Shown here: piece by piece, positions 10,750-20,806 of the stretch
Numbering within the stretch: position 1 is the first letter of the stretch
Layout: each line of letters opens with the position of its first letter
NCBI GenBank assembly: GCA_030538085.1
Contig: JAUNUR010000010.1
Span: 1-64,000, forward strand
Direction of reading: 5' to 3'
Length of the DNA stretch: 64,000 bases
DNA from: Pseudomonadota bacterium
GTDB taxonomy: Bacteria > Pseudomonadota > Gammaproteobacteria > Burkholderiales > Burkholderiaceae_C
Made by a program: the position numbers and the translations under genes
Notes under the pieces: model-generated
Seen by the model: the letters and a program-made list of their open reading frames with translations, nothing else
Databases searched by the model: none
What the model was told of the DNA's origin: nothing

Positions 10750-13700
10750 TCAGCCCAGCCGCTGGAGCTGGTCGTGGATTTTTTCCAGCGCGGCGCCGAA
10801 GTCGGCCACACGCTTTTTCTCCTGCTCGATCACGGCGGGCGGCGCCTTGGCGACGAAGGCCTGGTTGTTCAGCTTGCCGTTGGCCTTGGCGATCTCGCTT
10901 TCCAGGCGCGTGGCTTCCTTGCCCAGGCGCGCCTTTTCGGCGGCCACGTCGATTTCCATGAACAGCGCCAGCCGAGCGTCGCCCACCACCGCCACCGGCG
11001 CGGCCTGCGCGGCGGCGGCCCAGTCGGCCTCGCTGTCGAACACCTTCACCTCGCTCAGCTTGGCCAGCGCCTGCAGCACCGGCGCCTGCGCGCGGATGAA
11101 GTCGGCGTCACCCAGCGCGTACAGCGGCAGGCGCTGCGCAGGTGATACGTTCATCTCGCCGCGCAGGTTGCGGCAGGCGTCCACCAGGGCCTTCAGGCGT
11201 GCCACCTCGGCCTCTGCGGCCTCGTCGATGTTGGCGGCCTGAGCCTGGGGATACGGCGCGATGGCGATCGAATCGCCCGTTTTTCCCGCCACGGGTGCTA
11301 CCGCCTGCCACAGCGCCTCTGTGACGAACGGAATGATCGGGTGCGCCAGGCGAAGGATGGCCTCCAGCACGCGCACCAGCGTGCGGCGCGTGGCCCGCTG
11401 CTGGGCGGGGCTGCCGGTCTGGATCTGCACCTTGGCGATTTCCAGGTACCAGTCACAGTACTCGTTCCACACGAAGTCATAGAGCGTATTGGCGACCAGA
11501 TCAAGCCGGTAGTCCTCGAAGCCCTTGGCGACTGCCGCCTCCACCTTCTGCAGCCGGCTGACGATCCAGCGGTCGGCGGCGCTGCGCTCCAGGGCCGTGT
11601 CGCCTTCGATCCCGCCGCCGGGCCGCCCCAAGGCGGGATCAGCCCCCTCGGGGGGCAGCGAACCATGCGCAGCAGGGAGCGCGGGGGCCGGTTGACCGCA
11701 GTCGTGGCCTTCGCAGTTCATCAGCACGAAACGGCTGGCGTTCCACAGCTTGTTGCAGAAGTTGCGATAACCCTCGCAACGCTTGCTGTCGAAGTTGATG
11801 GTGCGCCCCAGCGTGGCCATGGCAGCGAAGGTGAAGCGCAGTGCGTCGGCGCCGTAGCCGGGAATGCCGTCGGGGAATTCCTTCTTCGTGTTCTCGCGCA
11901 CCTTCGGCGCCGTCTCGGGCTTGCGCAGGCCGGTGGTGCGCTTGGCAAGCAGCGGCTCCAGCGCGATGCCGTCGATCAGGTCCACCGGGTCGAGCACGTT
12001 GCCCTCGGACTTGCTCATCTTCTTGCCGTGCGCGTCGAGCACCAGACCGTGGATGTACACGTCCTTGAAGGGCACCTGGCCGGTGAAATGCGTGGTCATC
12101 ATGATCATCCGGGCAACCCAGAAGAAGATGATGTCGTGGCCCGTGACCAGCACGGAGGAGGGCAGGTAGAGCGACAGGTCTTCCGTCTGCTCGGGCCAGC
12201 CGAGCGACGAGAAGGGCACCAGCGCCGACGAATACCAGGTGTCGAGCACGTCCTCGTCGCGGGTCAGCGTGCCGCTGTAGCCGGCTTGCTGGGCCTTGGC
12301 GCGCGCCTCGTCCTCGCTGCGGGCGACGAACACCGCGCCATCGTCGCCGTACCAGGCCGGAATCTGGTGCCCCCACCACAGCTGGCGGCTGATGCACCAG
12401 TCCTGGATGTTGTTCATCCACTGGTTGTAGGTGTTCACCCACTGCTCGGGCACGAAGCGCACCGCGCCGCTTTGCACGGCATCAATGGCTTTTTGCGCGA
12501 TGCTTTTGCCCGTCTCGTCGGGCTTGCTCATGGCGACGAACCACTGGTCGGTCAGCATTGGCTCGATGATCTGGCCGGTGCGGGCGCAGCGCGGCACCAT
12601 CAGCTTGTGCTTTTTCGTCTCGACCAGCAGGCCCTGCGCCTCCAGATCGGCGACGATGGCCTTGCGTGCGGCAAAGCGGTTCAAGCCACGGAAGATCTCG
12701 GGCATGAGATCTGGTCTGCGTTCTTCGATCCAGTTGTAAAGTGAACCGTGCTCACTAAACGCGTCTTCTGAACCTTTGCCTTGATGCCATGTACTTCCGT
12801 TCGGCAATTGAAACGAACTGCCCGATGGCATTCGTAGCGCGGGGGCCACGGACATTGTTGCGTCGAGTGCAAGCACTGAGAGTAAAGGCAAGCCATGCCG
12901 CTGCCCCACCGCGTAGTCGTTGGCATCGTGCGCCGGCGTCACCTTCACCACGCCGGTGCCGAAATCCTTGTCCACGTAGTCGTCGGCGATCACCGGGATC
13001 TCGCGGCCCACCAGCGGCAGCGTGACCGACTTGCCGATCAGGTGCTTGTAGCGCTCGTCCTCCGGGTGCACCATCACCGCCACGTCGCCCAGCATGGTTT
13101 CGGGCCGCGTGGTGGCCACCACCAGCTTTTCGCCACTGCCGTCGGCCAGCGGATAGGCGATGTGCCACAGGAAGCCGTCCTCTTCCTCGCTCTCCACTTC
13201 AAGGTCGGACACGGCGGTCTTCAACTCCGGGTCCCAATTGACGAGGCGCTTGCCGCGATAGATCAGGCCCTGCTCGTACAGACGCACGAAGGTTTCGGTG
13301 ACCACCTTGGACAGCTTGTCGTCCATGGTGAAGTACTCACGGCTCCAGTCCACGCTGGCGCCCATGCGGCGCATCTGGCGCGTGATGGTGTCGCCGGATT
13401 CCTGCTTCCACTCCCACACACGCGCGACAAAGTTCTTGCGGCCCAGGTCGTGGCGGCTCTGGCCCTGCTCTTGCAACTGGCGCTCCACCACGATCTGCGT
13501 GGCGATGCCGGCGTGGTCGGTGCCCGGCACCCATGCCGTGTTGAAGCCCCGCATGCGGTGGTAGCGCGTGAGGCTGTCCATGATGGTCTGGTTGAACGCA
13601 TGGCCCATGTGCAGCGTGCCGGTCACGTTGGGCGGCGGCAGCTGGATGGCGAAGTTGTCGCCGCGCGCGGCGGCCTCGGCGTTTGGCGCGCCGGTGCCGC

Positions 13701-13821
13701 GCCAGCCGGCGTTGCCCAGTTGGTTCCGCTCCCACGCCGGGCCCCATTGCGCCTCGATGGCGGCGGGTTCAAAGGACTTGGACAGGGCGGCAAGGCCCGG
13801 TTGCGAGAGCTGTTCAGACAT
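10750..13821 (-). CDS. valS: Valyl-tRNA synthetase with two unusual in-frame segments
   Basis: Charges tRNA-Val and edits mischarged threonine. The product has 1023 residues, against about 940-960 for the family. The class I signature HMGH occurs in [21 protein letters not shown] in [13 protein letters not shown], and a C-terminal coiled coil covers about the last 70 residues. I chose ATG 13821 (MSEQLSQPG); the upstream extension is not conserved-looking. Two segments add length: an AT-rich stretch at about 12699-12885 in the editing-domain region, and a GC-rich palindromic repeat at 11598-11698 before the anticodon-binding domain. Both keep the frame and all core motifs are intact, so the enzyme is probably functional. 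Confidence 0.95.
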   Translation of the reverse strand: MSEQLSQPGLAALSKSFEPAAIEAQWGPAWERNQLGNAGWRGTGAPNAEAAARGDNFAIQLPPPNVTGTLHMGHAFNQTIMDSLTRYHRMRGFNTAWVPGTDHAGIATQIVVERQLQEQGQSRHDLGRKNFVARVWEWKQESGDTITRQMRRMGASVDWSREYFTMDDKLSKVVTETFVRLYEQGLIYRGKRLVNWDPELKTAVSDLEVESEEEDGFLWHIAYPLADGSGEKLVVATTRPETMLGDVAVMVHPEDERYKHLIGKSVTLPLVGREIPVIADDYVDKDFGTGVVKVTPAHDANDYAVGQRHGLPLLSVLALDATMSVAPALRMPSGSSFQLPNGSTWHQGKGSEDAFSEHGSLYNWIEERRPDLMPEIFRGLNRFAARKAIVADLEAQGLLVETKKHKLMVPRCARTGQIIEPMLTDQWFVAMSKPDETGKSIAQKAIDAVQSGAVRFVPEQWVNTYNQWMNNIQDWCISRQLWWGHQIPAWYGDDGAVFVARSEDEARAKAQQAGYSGTLTRDEDVLDTWYSSALVPFSSLGWPEQTEDLSLYLPSSVLVTGHDIIFFWVARMIMMTTHFTGQVPFKDVYIHGLVLDAHGKKMSKSEGNVLDPVDLIDGIALEPLLAKRTTGLRKPETAPKVRENTKKEFPDGIPGYGADALRFTFAAMATLGRTINFDSKRCEGYRNFCNKLWNASRFVLMNCEGHDCGQPAPALPAAHGSLPPEGADPALGRPGGGIEGDTALERSAADRWIVSRLQKVEAAVAKGFEDYRLDLVANTLYDFVWNEYCDWYLEIAKVQIQTGSPAQQRATRRTLVRVLEAILRLAHPIIPFVTEALWQAVAPVAGKTGDSIAIAPYPQAQAANIDEAAEAEVARLKALVDACRNLRGEMNVSPAQRLPLYALGDADFIRAQAPVLQALAKLSEVKVFDSEADWAAAAQAAPVAVVGDARLALFMEIDVAAEKARLGKEATRLESEIAKANGKLNNQAFVAKAPPAVIEQEKKRVADFGAALEKIHDQLQRLG
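11598..11698. repeat. Family F GC-rich palindromic repeat inside valS
   Basis: Inverted arms GATCCCGCC and GGCGGGATC flank GCCGGGCCGCCCCAA. They are followed by an AGCCCCCTCGGGGGGCAG hairpin and GGAGCGCGGGGGC. The layout is that of GC-rich intergenic repeats I associate with Comamonadaceae. Here it lies in frame in valS and encodes about 33 low-complexity residues. Confidence 0.7.
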
Positions 13822-14037
13822 GGTGGAGCGTGGCCCAGGGCCGCAGATGAAGGCGTGGCACGGAACGCGCACGCCTGGAGAGGGCGAAACCCTGAATTTT
13901 AAGATGCCGGGCGGTGCATGGGTAATCCACGCTTTCAGTGGCCAAAAATGGCGTTTGCGATGGAGTGTCAAGCGCGGGCAGCTATTCAATCAATAGTGAC
14001 CGGTGCGTGACCCGCGAATCGCGCCAGGCCGTGCATT

Positions 14038-14253
14038 ATTGGTATTTTCAATAATCACGACAGCGCGGGCCATCAGAAAAATCCCCTCACATTCCCTCGT
14101 CATTGCGGCGAAGGCCGCAATCCATGGGGCGTCACCTTGACACGGTATTGACCCGCAGACACCGCGTGGATTGCGGCCTTCGCCGCAATGACGGGATGAG
14201 GTGACGGCATTACATAGGCTTGTCCTGAATTACGAAACTCTCAATAGGTTCAA
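14038..14253. repeat. Family A MITE-like element, copy 1 (long-palindrome core)
   Basis: Written on the minus strand, it begins TTGAACCTATTGAGAGTTTCG. It has a core with two long inverted arms (TTGCGGCGAAGGCCGCAAT and its complement), then CGCGCTGTCGTGATTATTGA. It ends 15 bp before the start codon of the YeeE-type gene. The rest of the 13822-14267 gap shows no gene. Confidence 0.85.
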
Positions 14254-14267
14254 TAGAATCCCGCCCC

Positions 14268-15386
14268 ATGGCGACCCAGCCCGACATTGATCTGCTTGCG
14301 CGCACCGTGCTGCTGGGGGCTTTTGCGCTGTCCGCCGTGTTTGGCGCCATCGTGCACCGCACCAATTTCTGCACCATGGGCGCCATTTCGGACATGGTGA
14401 CCATGGGCAACGCCACGCGCCTGCGCCAATGGGCGCTGGCAGTGGGCGTGGCCATGGTTGGCTTTGGCGTACTGGCGGCGGGCGGCTGGGTGCGGGCGGC
14501 CGATTCGCTGTACGCCACGCCGCGCTGGATGTGGCTGTCGGCGCTGACGGGTGGCGCACTGTTCGGCGTGGGCATGGTGCTGGCATCGGGCTGCGGCAGC
14601 AAGACACTGGTGCGCCTGGGCGCGGGCAACCTGAAGGCGCTGGTGGTGTTCGTGGTCATGGCGCTGGCGGCCTACGCGACGATGCGCGGCATCACCGCCG
14701 TGCTGCGCGACCGCACGGTGGACCAGGTATTCGTCGCCTTCAACGAGCCGGCCACGCTGGGGCATCTGACCGCTGCGGCGGCGGGGTGGCCCCTGGGCAC
14801 GACGTTGCTGGGCGCGGCACTGCTGGTCGGCCTGCCGCTGATGGCGTGGGCGCTGGCCGGGCGCAATTTCATCAACGGCAACAACCTGCTGGCGGGGCTG
14901 GGGGTGGGCGGCGTGATCGTTGCCATGTGGTGGCTGAGTGGTCACGCCGGCTACCTGAGCGAGCACCCCGAAACGCTGGAGGCGGCTTACCTGGCCACGC
15001 GCAGTGGCCGCATGGAGGCCATGACCTTCACCGGCCCGCTGGCCCACACCATCGACTGGCTGATGTTTTTCAGCGACAGCAACCAGCGCCTGAGCCTGGG
15101 CGTGGCCTCGGTAGCGGGCGTGGTGGTGGGCGCGGGGCTGCATGCGCTGCTCAGCGGCCAGTTCCGCTGGGAAGGCTTTCGTGCCACGGAAGACCTGGTC
15201 AACCACCTGATCGGCGCCACCCTGATGGGCGTGGGCGGCGTGACGGCGCTGGGCTGCACCATCGGGCAGGGTTTGAGCGGCGCCTCCAACCTCAGCCTGA
15301 CCAGCTTCACGGCGGTGGCCGGTATCGTGGGTGGCGCCGTGGCGGCGCTGAAGTACCAGATGTGGCGGCTGGAGCGGTCGGCATGA
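14268..15386 (+). CDS. YeeE/YedE family (DUF395) sulfur-type membrane transporter
   Basis: A 372-residue polytopic membrane protein. The family imports thiosulfate or related sulfur compounds, and some members are linked to selenium. Both half-repeats carry the conserved Cys motifs: HRTNFCTMGAISDM near residue 27, ASGCGSKTLVRLGAGNLKAL near 104, and ALGCTIGQGLSG near 328. About ten hydrophobic segments are visible. The ATG at 14268 starts 15 bp after a family A repeat. It overlaps tcdA by 4 bp (ATGA). The substrate is not determined. The nearby selenium locus makes selenium uptake possible, but tcdA and tRNA-Lys lie between. Confidence 0.88.
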   Translation: MATQPDIDLLARTVLLGAFALSAVFGAIVHRTNFCTMGAISDMVTMGNATRLRQWALAVGVAMVGFGVLAAGGWVRAADSLYATPRWMWLSALTGGALFGVGMVLASGCGSKTLVRLGAGNLKALVVFVVMALAAYATMRGITAVLRDRTVDQVFVAFNEPATLGHLTAAAAGWPLGTTLLGAALLVGLPLMAWALAGRNFINGNNLLAGLGVGGVIVAMWWLSGHAGYLSEHPETLEAAYLATRSGRMEAMTFTGPLAHTIDWLMFFSDSNQRLSLGVASVAGVVVGAGLHALLSGQFRWEGFRATEDLVNHLIGATLMGVGGVTALGCTIGQGLSGASNLSLTSFTAVAGIVGGAVAALKYQMWRLERSA

Positions 15387-16171
15387 CCGAAGTCTCGGAG
15401 CAGCCAGACGTTGAGCGTCGCTTCGGCGGCTTGGCGCGCCTGTATGGCGCGCAAGGAGCCGAGCGCATCCGCCAGGCGCACGTGGCCGTGGTGGGCATCG
15501 GCGGCGTGGGCTCGTGGGCAGCCGAGGCGCTGGCGCGCAGCGGCGTGGCGCGCATCACGCTGATCGACCTTGACCACGTGGCCGAATCCAACGTCAACCG
15601 GCAGATTCACGCGCTGACCGGCACCATCGGACAGGCCAAGGTGCAGGCCATGCGCGAGCGCATCGCGCAAATTCATCCTGGCTGCATGGTCAATGGCGTG
15701 GAGGAATTCGTCGCACCCGCCAACTGGCCCGGCGTGCTGCCCGCGCCGCCCCATGCCGTCATCGACGCCTGCGACCAGGTGGCCGCCAAGGTGGCGATGG
15801 CAGCCTGGGCGATGGGGCGGCGTGCCTGCTTCATCACGGTGGGCGCGGCCGGCGGCAAGCGGCTGGGTGAGCGCGTGGAGATCGCCGACATCGCGCAGGT
15901 CACGCACGACCCGCTGATCGCGCAGTTGCGCTACCGGCTGCGCCGCCATCATGGCGCGCCCGCGGGTGGCCGGCGCATGGGTGTTGCCGCCGTCTTCAGC
16001 CGCGAGAACGTGGCGCTGCCGCAGGCCTGTGGCGTGGATGGCGATGTGGATGGCTCCCTGAACTGCCACGGTTACGGCTCCACGGTGGCGGTCACCGCCA
16101 CGTTCGGTCTGTGCGCGGCTGGATGGGTTCTGGATCAAATTGCACAAGACGCCGCGAAAATCGCGCTATAA
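15383..16171 (+). CDS. tcdA: tRNA threonylcarbamoyladenosine dehydratase (TcdA/CsdL)
   Basis: ATP-dependent cyclisation of t6A to ct6A at position 37 of ANN-reading tRNAs. The 262-residue product is an E1-like ThiF-fold protein: the nucleotide-binding loop VAVVGIGGVGSWAAEALA is near residue 37, followed by the acidic strand ITLIDLDHVAESNVNRQ. Its C-terminus has the SLNCHGYGSTVAVTATFG segment typical of TcdA. The start overlaps the stop of the transporter gene as ATGA. tRNA-Lys(UUU), itself an ANN-reading tRNA, lies 43 bp downstream; this may be coincidence. Confidence 0.92.
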   Translation: MTEVSEQPDVERRFGGLARLYGAQGAERIRQAHVAVVGIGGVGSWAAEALARSGVARITLIDLDHVAESNVNRQIHALTGTIGQAKVQAMRERIAQIHPGCMVNGVEEFVAPANWPGVLPAPPHAVIDACDQVAAKVAMAAWAMGRRACFITVGAAGGKRLGERVEIADIAQVTHDPLIAQLRYRLRRHHGAPAGGRRMGVAAVFSRENVALPQACGVDGDVDGSLNCHGYGSTVAVTATFGLCAAGWVLDQIAQDAAKIAL

Positions 16172-16214
16172 TGCAAGGCTTTCCAGCGCGCTGCCAACTC
16201 GGCGCGAGGGGTGT

Positions 16215-16290
16215 GGGACGTTAGCTCAGCCGGTAGAGCAGCGGACTTTTAATCCGTTGGTCACAAGTTCGAATCTTGTACGTCCTACCA
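16215..16290 (+). tRNA. tRNA-Lys (anticodon TTT)
   Basis: A 76-nt cloverleaf with encoded CCA. The acceptor stem GGGACGT pairs with ACGTCCT (one G-U pair). The D arm contains AGCTCAGCCGGTAGAGC. The anticodon arm is GCGGA-CTTTTAA-TCCGT with TTT at 16248-16250, and the T arm contains GTTCGAATC. Confidence 0.98.
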
Positions 16291-16310
16291 AAACACGGCT
16301 CCAAGCCTAA

Positions 16311-16345
16311 AAAGCCCGCTACACAAAAAGTAGCGGGCTTTTTTG
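16311..16345 (+). terminator. Rho-independent terminator after tRNA-Lys
   Basis: The stem AAAGCCCGCTAC/GTAGCGGGCTTT has a 7-base loop and is followed by a T-run (TTTTTTG). It starts 20 bases after the tRNA. Confidence 0.93.
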
Positions 16346-16781
16346 TTTTTCATGTGGTGACAGTTTGGCGCCGCTTGGGCTGTGCCCGAACGGTGCCGCG
16401 TGAAGCTCACCCGCCCACCGGCGCAGGCAGTCGACCTGCTTCAAACGCCGGCCGCCGGCGCGAAGGCCAAATGCGCCAACTGCGCCGCCTTGGCAATGTG
16501 CCCCTCCGACAGGACGAAGGATTGGATTGAGGTGGTAACTCCTTGACGGGAAACGGCCCGTCGGATGCCGCTGTTTTAGCGTGCACTGTTACGGCCACAC
16601 ATCGGGAAACAGCGTCCTGCGCTGACGGGATGTACGCAGGATATGAATTGCCCTATGCGGCTGATTTCATAAGGGTTTTTGCATGCGGGCTGCCGTTTTT
16701 TCGCTTTTAGACTCGATTGCATGGGCGCCTGCGTGCACGTGTGAGGCGATCACGCGCGCCTATAAGAAGGAGTGACATCCC
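16346..16781 (+). promoter_or_regulatory. Leader region of the formate dehydrogenase operon, no assigned gene
   Basis: About 435 bp between the tRNA-Lys terminator and fdnG. It must contain the operon promoter, but I see no clear FNR box, sigma-54 -24/-12 element or NarL site. The ribosome site AAGGAG lies at 16767-16772. A short frame from GTG 16382 to TGA 16546 would encode 54 residues with a KCANCAALAMC cysteine cluster. It lacks a good ribosome site and may be chance. Confidence 0.4.
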
Positions 16782-19700
16782 ATGGACATGAATCGACGGC
16801 AGTTCTTCCGCGTCAGTGGCGCGGGATTGGCTGCATCAAGCCTGGTGGCGCTGGGTTTTTCACCCACAGCCGCGCTGGCCGAAACCCGCCATTACAAGCT
16901 GGCGCGTGCCACCGAGACCCGCAACAACTGCACCTATTGCTCGGTGGGCTGCGGCCTGCTGATGTACAGCCTGGGCGACGGTGCCAAGAACGCACTGGGC
17001 GACGTGATCCATATCGAAGGCGATCCCGATCACCCGGTCAGCCGTGGCAGCCTGTGTCCCAAGGGCGCTGGCTTGCTCGACTACGTACACAGCCCCGCGC
17101 GCCTGAAATATCCCGAAGTGCGCGAGCCGGGTAGCACCGAATGGAAGCGGATCAGTTGGGACGATGCAATGAATCGCATCGCCAAGCTGATGAAGGAAGA
17201 CCGTGACGCCAATTTCGAGGCCACCAATGCGGCCGGGCAAACGGTGAACCGCTGGCTCTCTACTGGTGTGCTGGCCGCGTCAGCCTCGTCCAACGAAGCA
17301 GGCTACATCACGCACAAGGTGATGCGCAGTCTGGGGATGCTTGTATTCGATAACCAGGCACGTGTTTGACACGGCCCGACGGTAGCCGGTCTGGCTCCGA
17401 CGTTTGGCCGAGGCGCGATGACCAACCACTGGGAGGACATCAAGAACGCCGATTTGGTCCTGGTCATGGGTGGCAATGCCGCCGAGGCGCACCCTGTTGG
17501 CTTCAAGTGGGCCATTGAGGCGCGCAATAACAACAAAGCCCAGCTCATCGTGGTCGACCCGCGCTTCACGCGTTCGGCTGCCATGAGCGACTTCTACGCG
17601 CCGATCCGCGCGGGTACCGACATCGCCTTCCTGGGCGGCGTCATCAACTATTTGTTGTCCAACAACAAGATCCAGACCGAATACGTGCGCCACTACACCA
17701 ACGCGCCGTTCATCGTCGGCGAGGGCTACGACTTCAAGGACGGGCTGTTCAGCGGCTACGACCCCGAGAAGCGAAGCTATGACGCCAAGGCCTGGGCCTA
17801 CGAGATGGATGGGGAGTTCGCCAAGGTCGACATGACCATGGAGAACCCGCGCTGCGTGCTGCAGATCATGAAGCGGCACTATGCGTCGTACACGCCCGAA
17901 ATGGTGAACAAGGTGTGCGGCACGCCGGTGGATGCCTTCAATCGCGTGTGCGAGGCCATCGCCAGCACGGCCGAGACCAGCCGCGTGATGACGATCCTGT
18001 ACGCGCTGGGTTGGACACAGCACAGCGTCGGCTCGCAGAACGTGCGCGCTGGCGCCATCGTGCAACTGCTGCTGGGCAACATCGGCATTTCGGGTGGCGG
18101 CATGAACGCGCTTCGCGGCCACAGCAACATCCAGGGCCTGACCGATCTGGGGCTGCTGTCCACCAGCCTGCCGGGCTACCTGAGCCTTGCCCGCGACAGC
18201 GAGCAGGATCTGGAGACCTACTACCGGCCCCGCGCGGTCAAGCCCGTGCGACCGGGCCAGATGAGCTACTGGCAGAACTATCCCAAGTTCTTCGTCAGCT
18301 ACATGAAGGCCACCTACGGCGCCGCCGCCACGGCAGGCAACCAGTGGGGTTATCACTGGCTGCCCAAGTGGGACACGATGTACGACATCCTGCGCGCCTT
18401 CGAGATGATGAACCAGGGCAAGCTCAACGGCTACATCTGCCAGGGCTTCAACCCGGTGGGCTCCTTCCCCAACAAGAAGAAGATCATCGCCGGTCTGTCC
18501 AAACTCAAGTTCCTGATCACCATCGACCCGCTGAACACCGAGACCTCGGAGTTCTGGAAGAACCACGGCGAGTTCAACGACGTCAAGAGCGAGGACATCC
18601 AGACCACGGTGTTCCGTCTGCCGTCTACCTGCTTTGCCGAGGACGAAGGTTCAATCACCAACTCAAGCCGCTGGCTGCAATGGCACTGGCGGGCCGCCCC
18701 ACCACCGGGCGAAGCCAAGACCGACATCGACATCATGGGCGATCTGTTCGTCCGTATGCGCGCGCTCTACCAGAAGGAAGGCGGTGCGGTGCCCGAGCCG
18801 ATCATCAACCTGAGCTGGCCCTACAAAGTGCCGCACATGCCGGGGCCGGACGAACTGGCCAAGGAATACAACGGCCGCGCGCTGACCGACCTGACCGATC
18901 CCAACGACCCCGGCAAGGTGCTGGTCAAGGCTGGCGAGCAGGTGTCGGGCTTCGGGCAATTGCGTGACGATGGCAGCACCGCCAGCGGGTGCTGGATTTA
19001 CGCCGGCGCCTGGACCCAGGCAGGCAATCAGATGGCCCGGCGCGATAACACCGACCCTTGGCACGATGGGCAGACGCCCGGCTGGGCATGGGCATGGCCG
19101 GCCAACCGCCGCATCCTTTACAACGGCGCTTCAGCCGACCCCACCACAGGCAAGGCGTGGAATCCGCGCCGCCCGCAAGTGCAATGGGGTGGGAAGGCGT
19201 GGGCAGGCTCGGACGTGCCGGACATCGCCGCCACTTCAGACCCGACGAGCGAGGGCGCCATCCGTCCATTCATCATGACGGCCGAAGGCGTGGCGCGCTT
19301 GTTCGCGCCCAGCGGCATGGCCGAGGGCCCACTGCCGACGCACTACGAACCTTTCGAGTCGCCACTGGAGGGCAACCCGGTCTACCCGGCCAACCCGGCA
19401 GCGCGTGCCAACCCGGCAGCGCGCGTGTTCAAGGGCGATATGGAGGCGTTCGGCACAGCCAAAGAGTTTCCCTATACCGCCACCAGCTACCGCCTGACCG
19501 AGCATTTCCATTACTGGACCAAGAACGCCCAGTCCAACGCCATCGTGCAGCCCGAGCAGTTCGTGGAGATCAGCGAGGCACTGGCCAAGGAAAAGGGGAT
19601 TGCCAATGGCGACAAGGTGAAGGTCTCGTCCAACCGCGGCTTCATCAAGGCCGTGGCGGTGGTCACCAAGCGCATCCCGGTGCTCGATTGCGGTGGTACC

Positions 19701-19853
19701 AAGGTGCATACCGTCGGCCTGCCCAACCACTGGGGGTTCGTCGGTCAGACCAAGCCGGGCTATCTGGTGAACACGCTGACGCCCTTCGTGGGTGATGCCA
19801 ACACGCAGACCCCCGAGTACAAGTCGTTCACCGTGAACATCGAGAAAGCTTGA
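16782..19853 (+). CDS. fdnG: Formate dehydrogenase major subunit, selenocysteine-containing (UGA at 17367-17369)
   Basis: Oxidises formate at a molybdenum or tungsten bis-pterin site on the periplasmic side; FdnH and FdnI pass the electrons to quinone. The full product is 1023 residues, read through an in-frame UGA at codon 196. This is the same position as selenocysteine in the E. coli FdnG/FdoG enzymes. A bacterial SECIS hairpin follows at once. The N-terminus is a twin-arginine signal (NRRQFFR...AALAE). Cluster ligands are C50, C53, C57 and C92. Conceptual translation without Sec gives two open frames, 16782-17369 and from 17370 onward. The C-terminal molydopterin dinucleotide-binding domain is intact. 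RBS AAGGAG. The fdo and fdn paralogues cannot be told apart here. Confidence 0.96.
17367..17402 (+). promoter_or_regulatory. Bacterial SECIS element and Sec UGA codon
   Basis: Counting the U of UGA as 1, the hairpin has a left arm at 17377-17387 and a right arm at 17393-17402 around the loop GGTCT. There is a bulged U at position 17 (17383), and G23-U24 sit in the apical loop. These are the positions recognised by SelB in the E. coli fdhF element. The sequence directly after UGA, CACGGCCC, is also shared with it. Confidence 0.93.
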
Positions 19854-19863
19854 GGAGCACGGC

Positions 19864-20802
19864 ATGTCATCTCTTCAATCCCTCGACATCGCCAAGCGTT
19901 CGGCCACCACCACCGCCACGCCGGACGCGCGCGGTCGCATCCCCGAAGTCGCCAAACTGATCGACGTTTCCAGTTGCATCGGTTGCAAGGCCTGCCAGGT
20001 CGCGTGCATGCAGTGGAACGACTTGCGCGACGACGTTGGTACCTGCAACGGCACCTACGACAACCCGGTCGACCTCACGCCCCAGTCGTGGACGGTAATG
20101 AAGTTCTCCGAGGTCGAGGTCACGCCCGGCCGGCTGGAGTGGCTGATCCGCAAGGACGGCTGCATGCACTGCGAGGACCCAGGCTGCCTGAAGGCCTGTC
20201 CCTCGCCCGGCGCCATCGTCAAGTACGCCAACGGCATCGTTGACTTCATCAGCGAGCACTGCATTGGCTGCGGCTACTGCGTCAAGGGTTGCCCGTTCGA
20301 CGTGCCGCGCATCAGCACGAAGGACAACAAGGCCTACAAGTGCTCGCTGTGCGCCGACCGCGTAGCCGTCAGCCAGGCCCCAGCCTGTGCCAAGGCCTGC
20401 CCCACCGGCGCCATCCGCTTCGGCAGCAAGGAAGACATGCTGGCCTACGGCGACGGCCGCGTCACCGAGTTGAAGACGCGCGGCTACGAGCAGGCCGCCG
20501 TCTACAACCCGCAGGGCGTGGGCGGCACCCATGTCATGTACGTGCTGCAGCACGGCGACAAGCCCGAGTTGTATGCCAATCTGCCCAAGGACCCGAGCAT
20601 CAGCCCAATGGTGGCGCTGTGGAAAGGGTTGGCCAAACCCGTGGCACTGGCCACCATGGTCGGTGCCGCGCTGGTGGGCTTCTTCCACCACATGAAGCAA
20701 GGCCCCATGGAAGTGCCCGAAGAAGACGAGGATTACGTCCAGGACGATCAGCCCAACGTGGTCGGGGACGATGGCCGCCTCACCCGCCAGCAGGAGTCGT
20801 GA
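19864..20802 (+). CDS. fdnH: Formate dehydrogenase iron-sulfur (beta) subunit
   Basis: Carries electrons from the FdnG active site to cytochrome b. The 312-residue product has four ferredoxin-like Cys groups: [37 protein letters not shown] and CSLCADRV...CAKACP. One C-terminal membrane anchor lies near residues 262-282 ([16 protein letters not shown]). It has no signal of its own, as expected for export with the Tat-dependent FdnG. It starts 10 bp after fdnG behind GAGGAG and ends 4 bp before fdnI. Confidence 0.96.
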   Translation: MSSLQSLDIAKRSATTTATPDARGRIPEVAKLIDVSSCIGCKACQVACMQWNDLRDDVGTCNGTYDNPVDLTPQSWTVMKFSEVEVTPGRLEWLIRKDGCMHCEDPGCLKACPSPGAIVKYANGIVDFISEHCIGCGYCVKGCPFDVPRISTKDNKAYKCSLCADRVAVSQAPACAKACPTGAIRFGSKEDMLAYGDGRVTELKTRGYEQAAVYNPQGVGGTHVMYVLQHGDKPELYANLPKDPSISPMVALWKGLAKPVALATMVGAALVGFFHHMKQGPMEVPEEDEDYVQDDQPNVVGDDGRLTRQQES

Positions 20803-20806
20803 CGCC

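Noticed and set aside
17367-17369. Apparent stop codon splitting the formate dehydrogenase gene (pseudogene or frameshift)
   Set aside because: The UGA is at the known Sec position, a SECIS hairpin follows, and selA, selB and tRNA-Sec are in the same locus.
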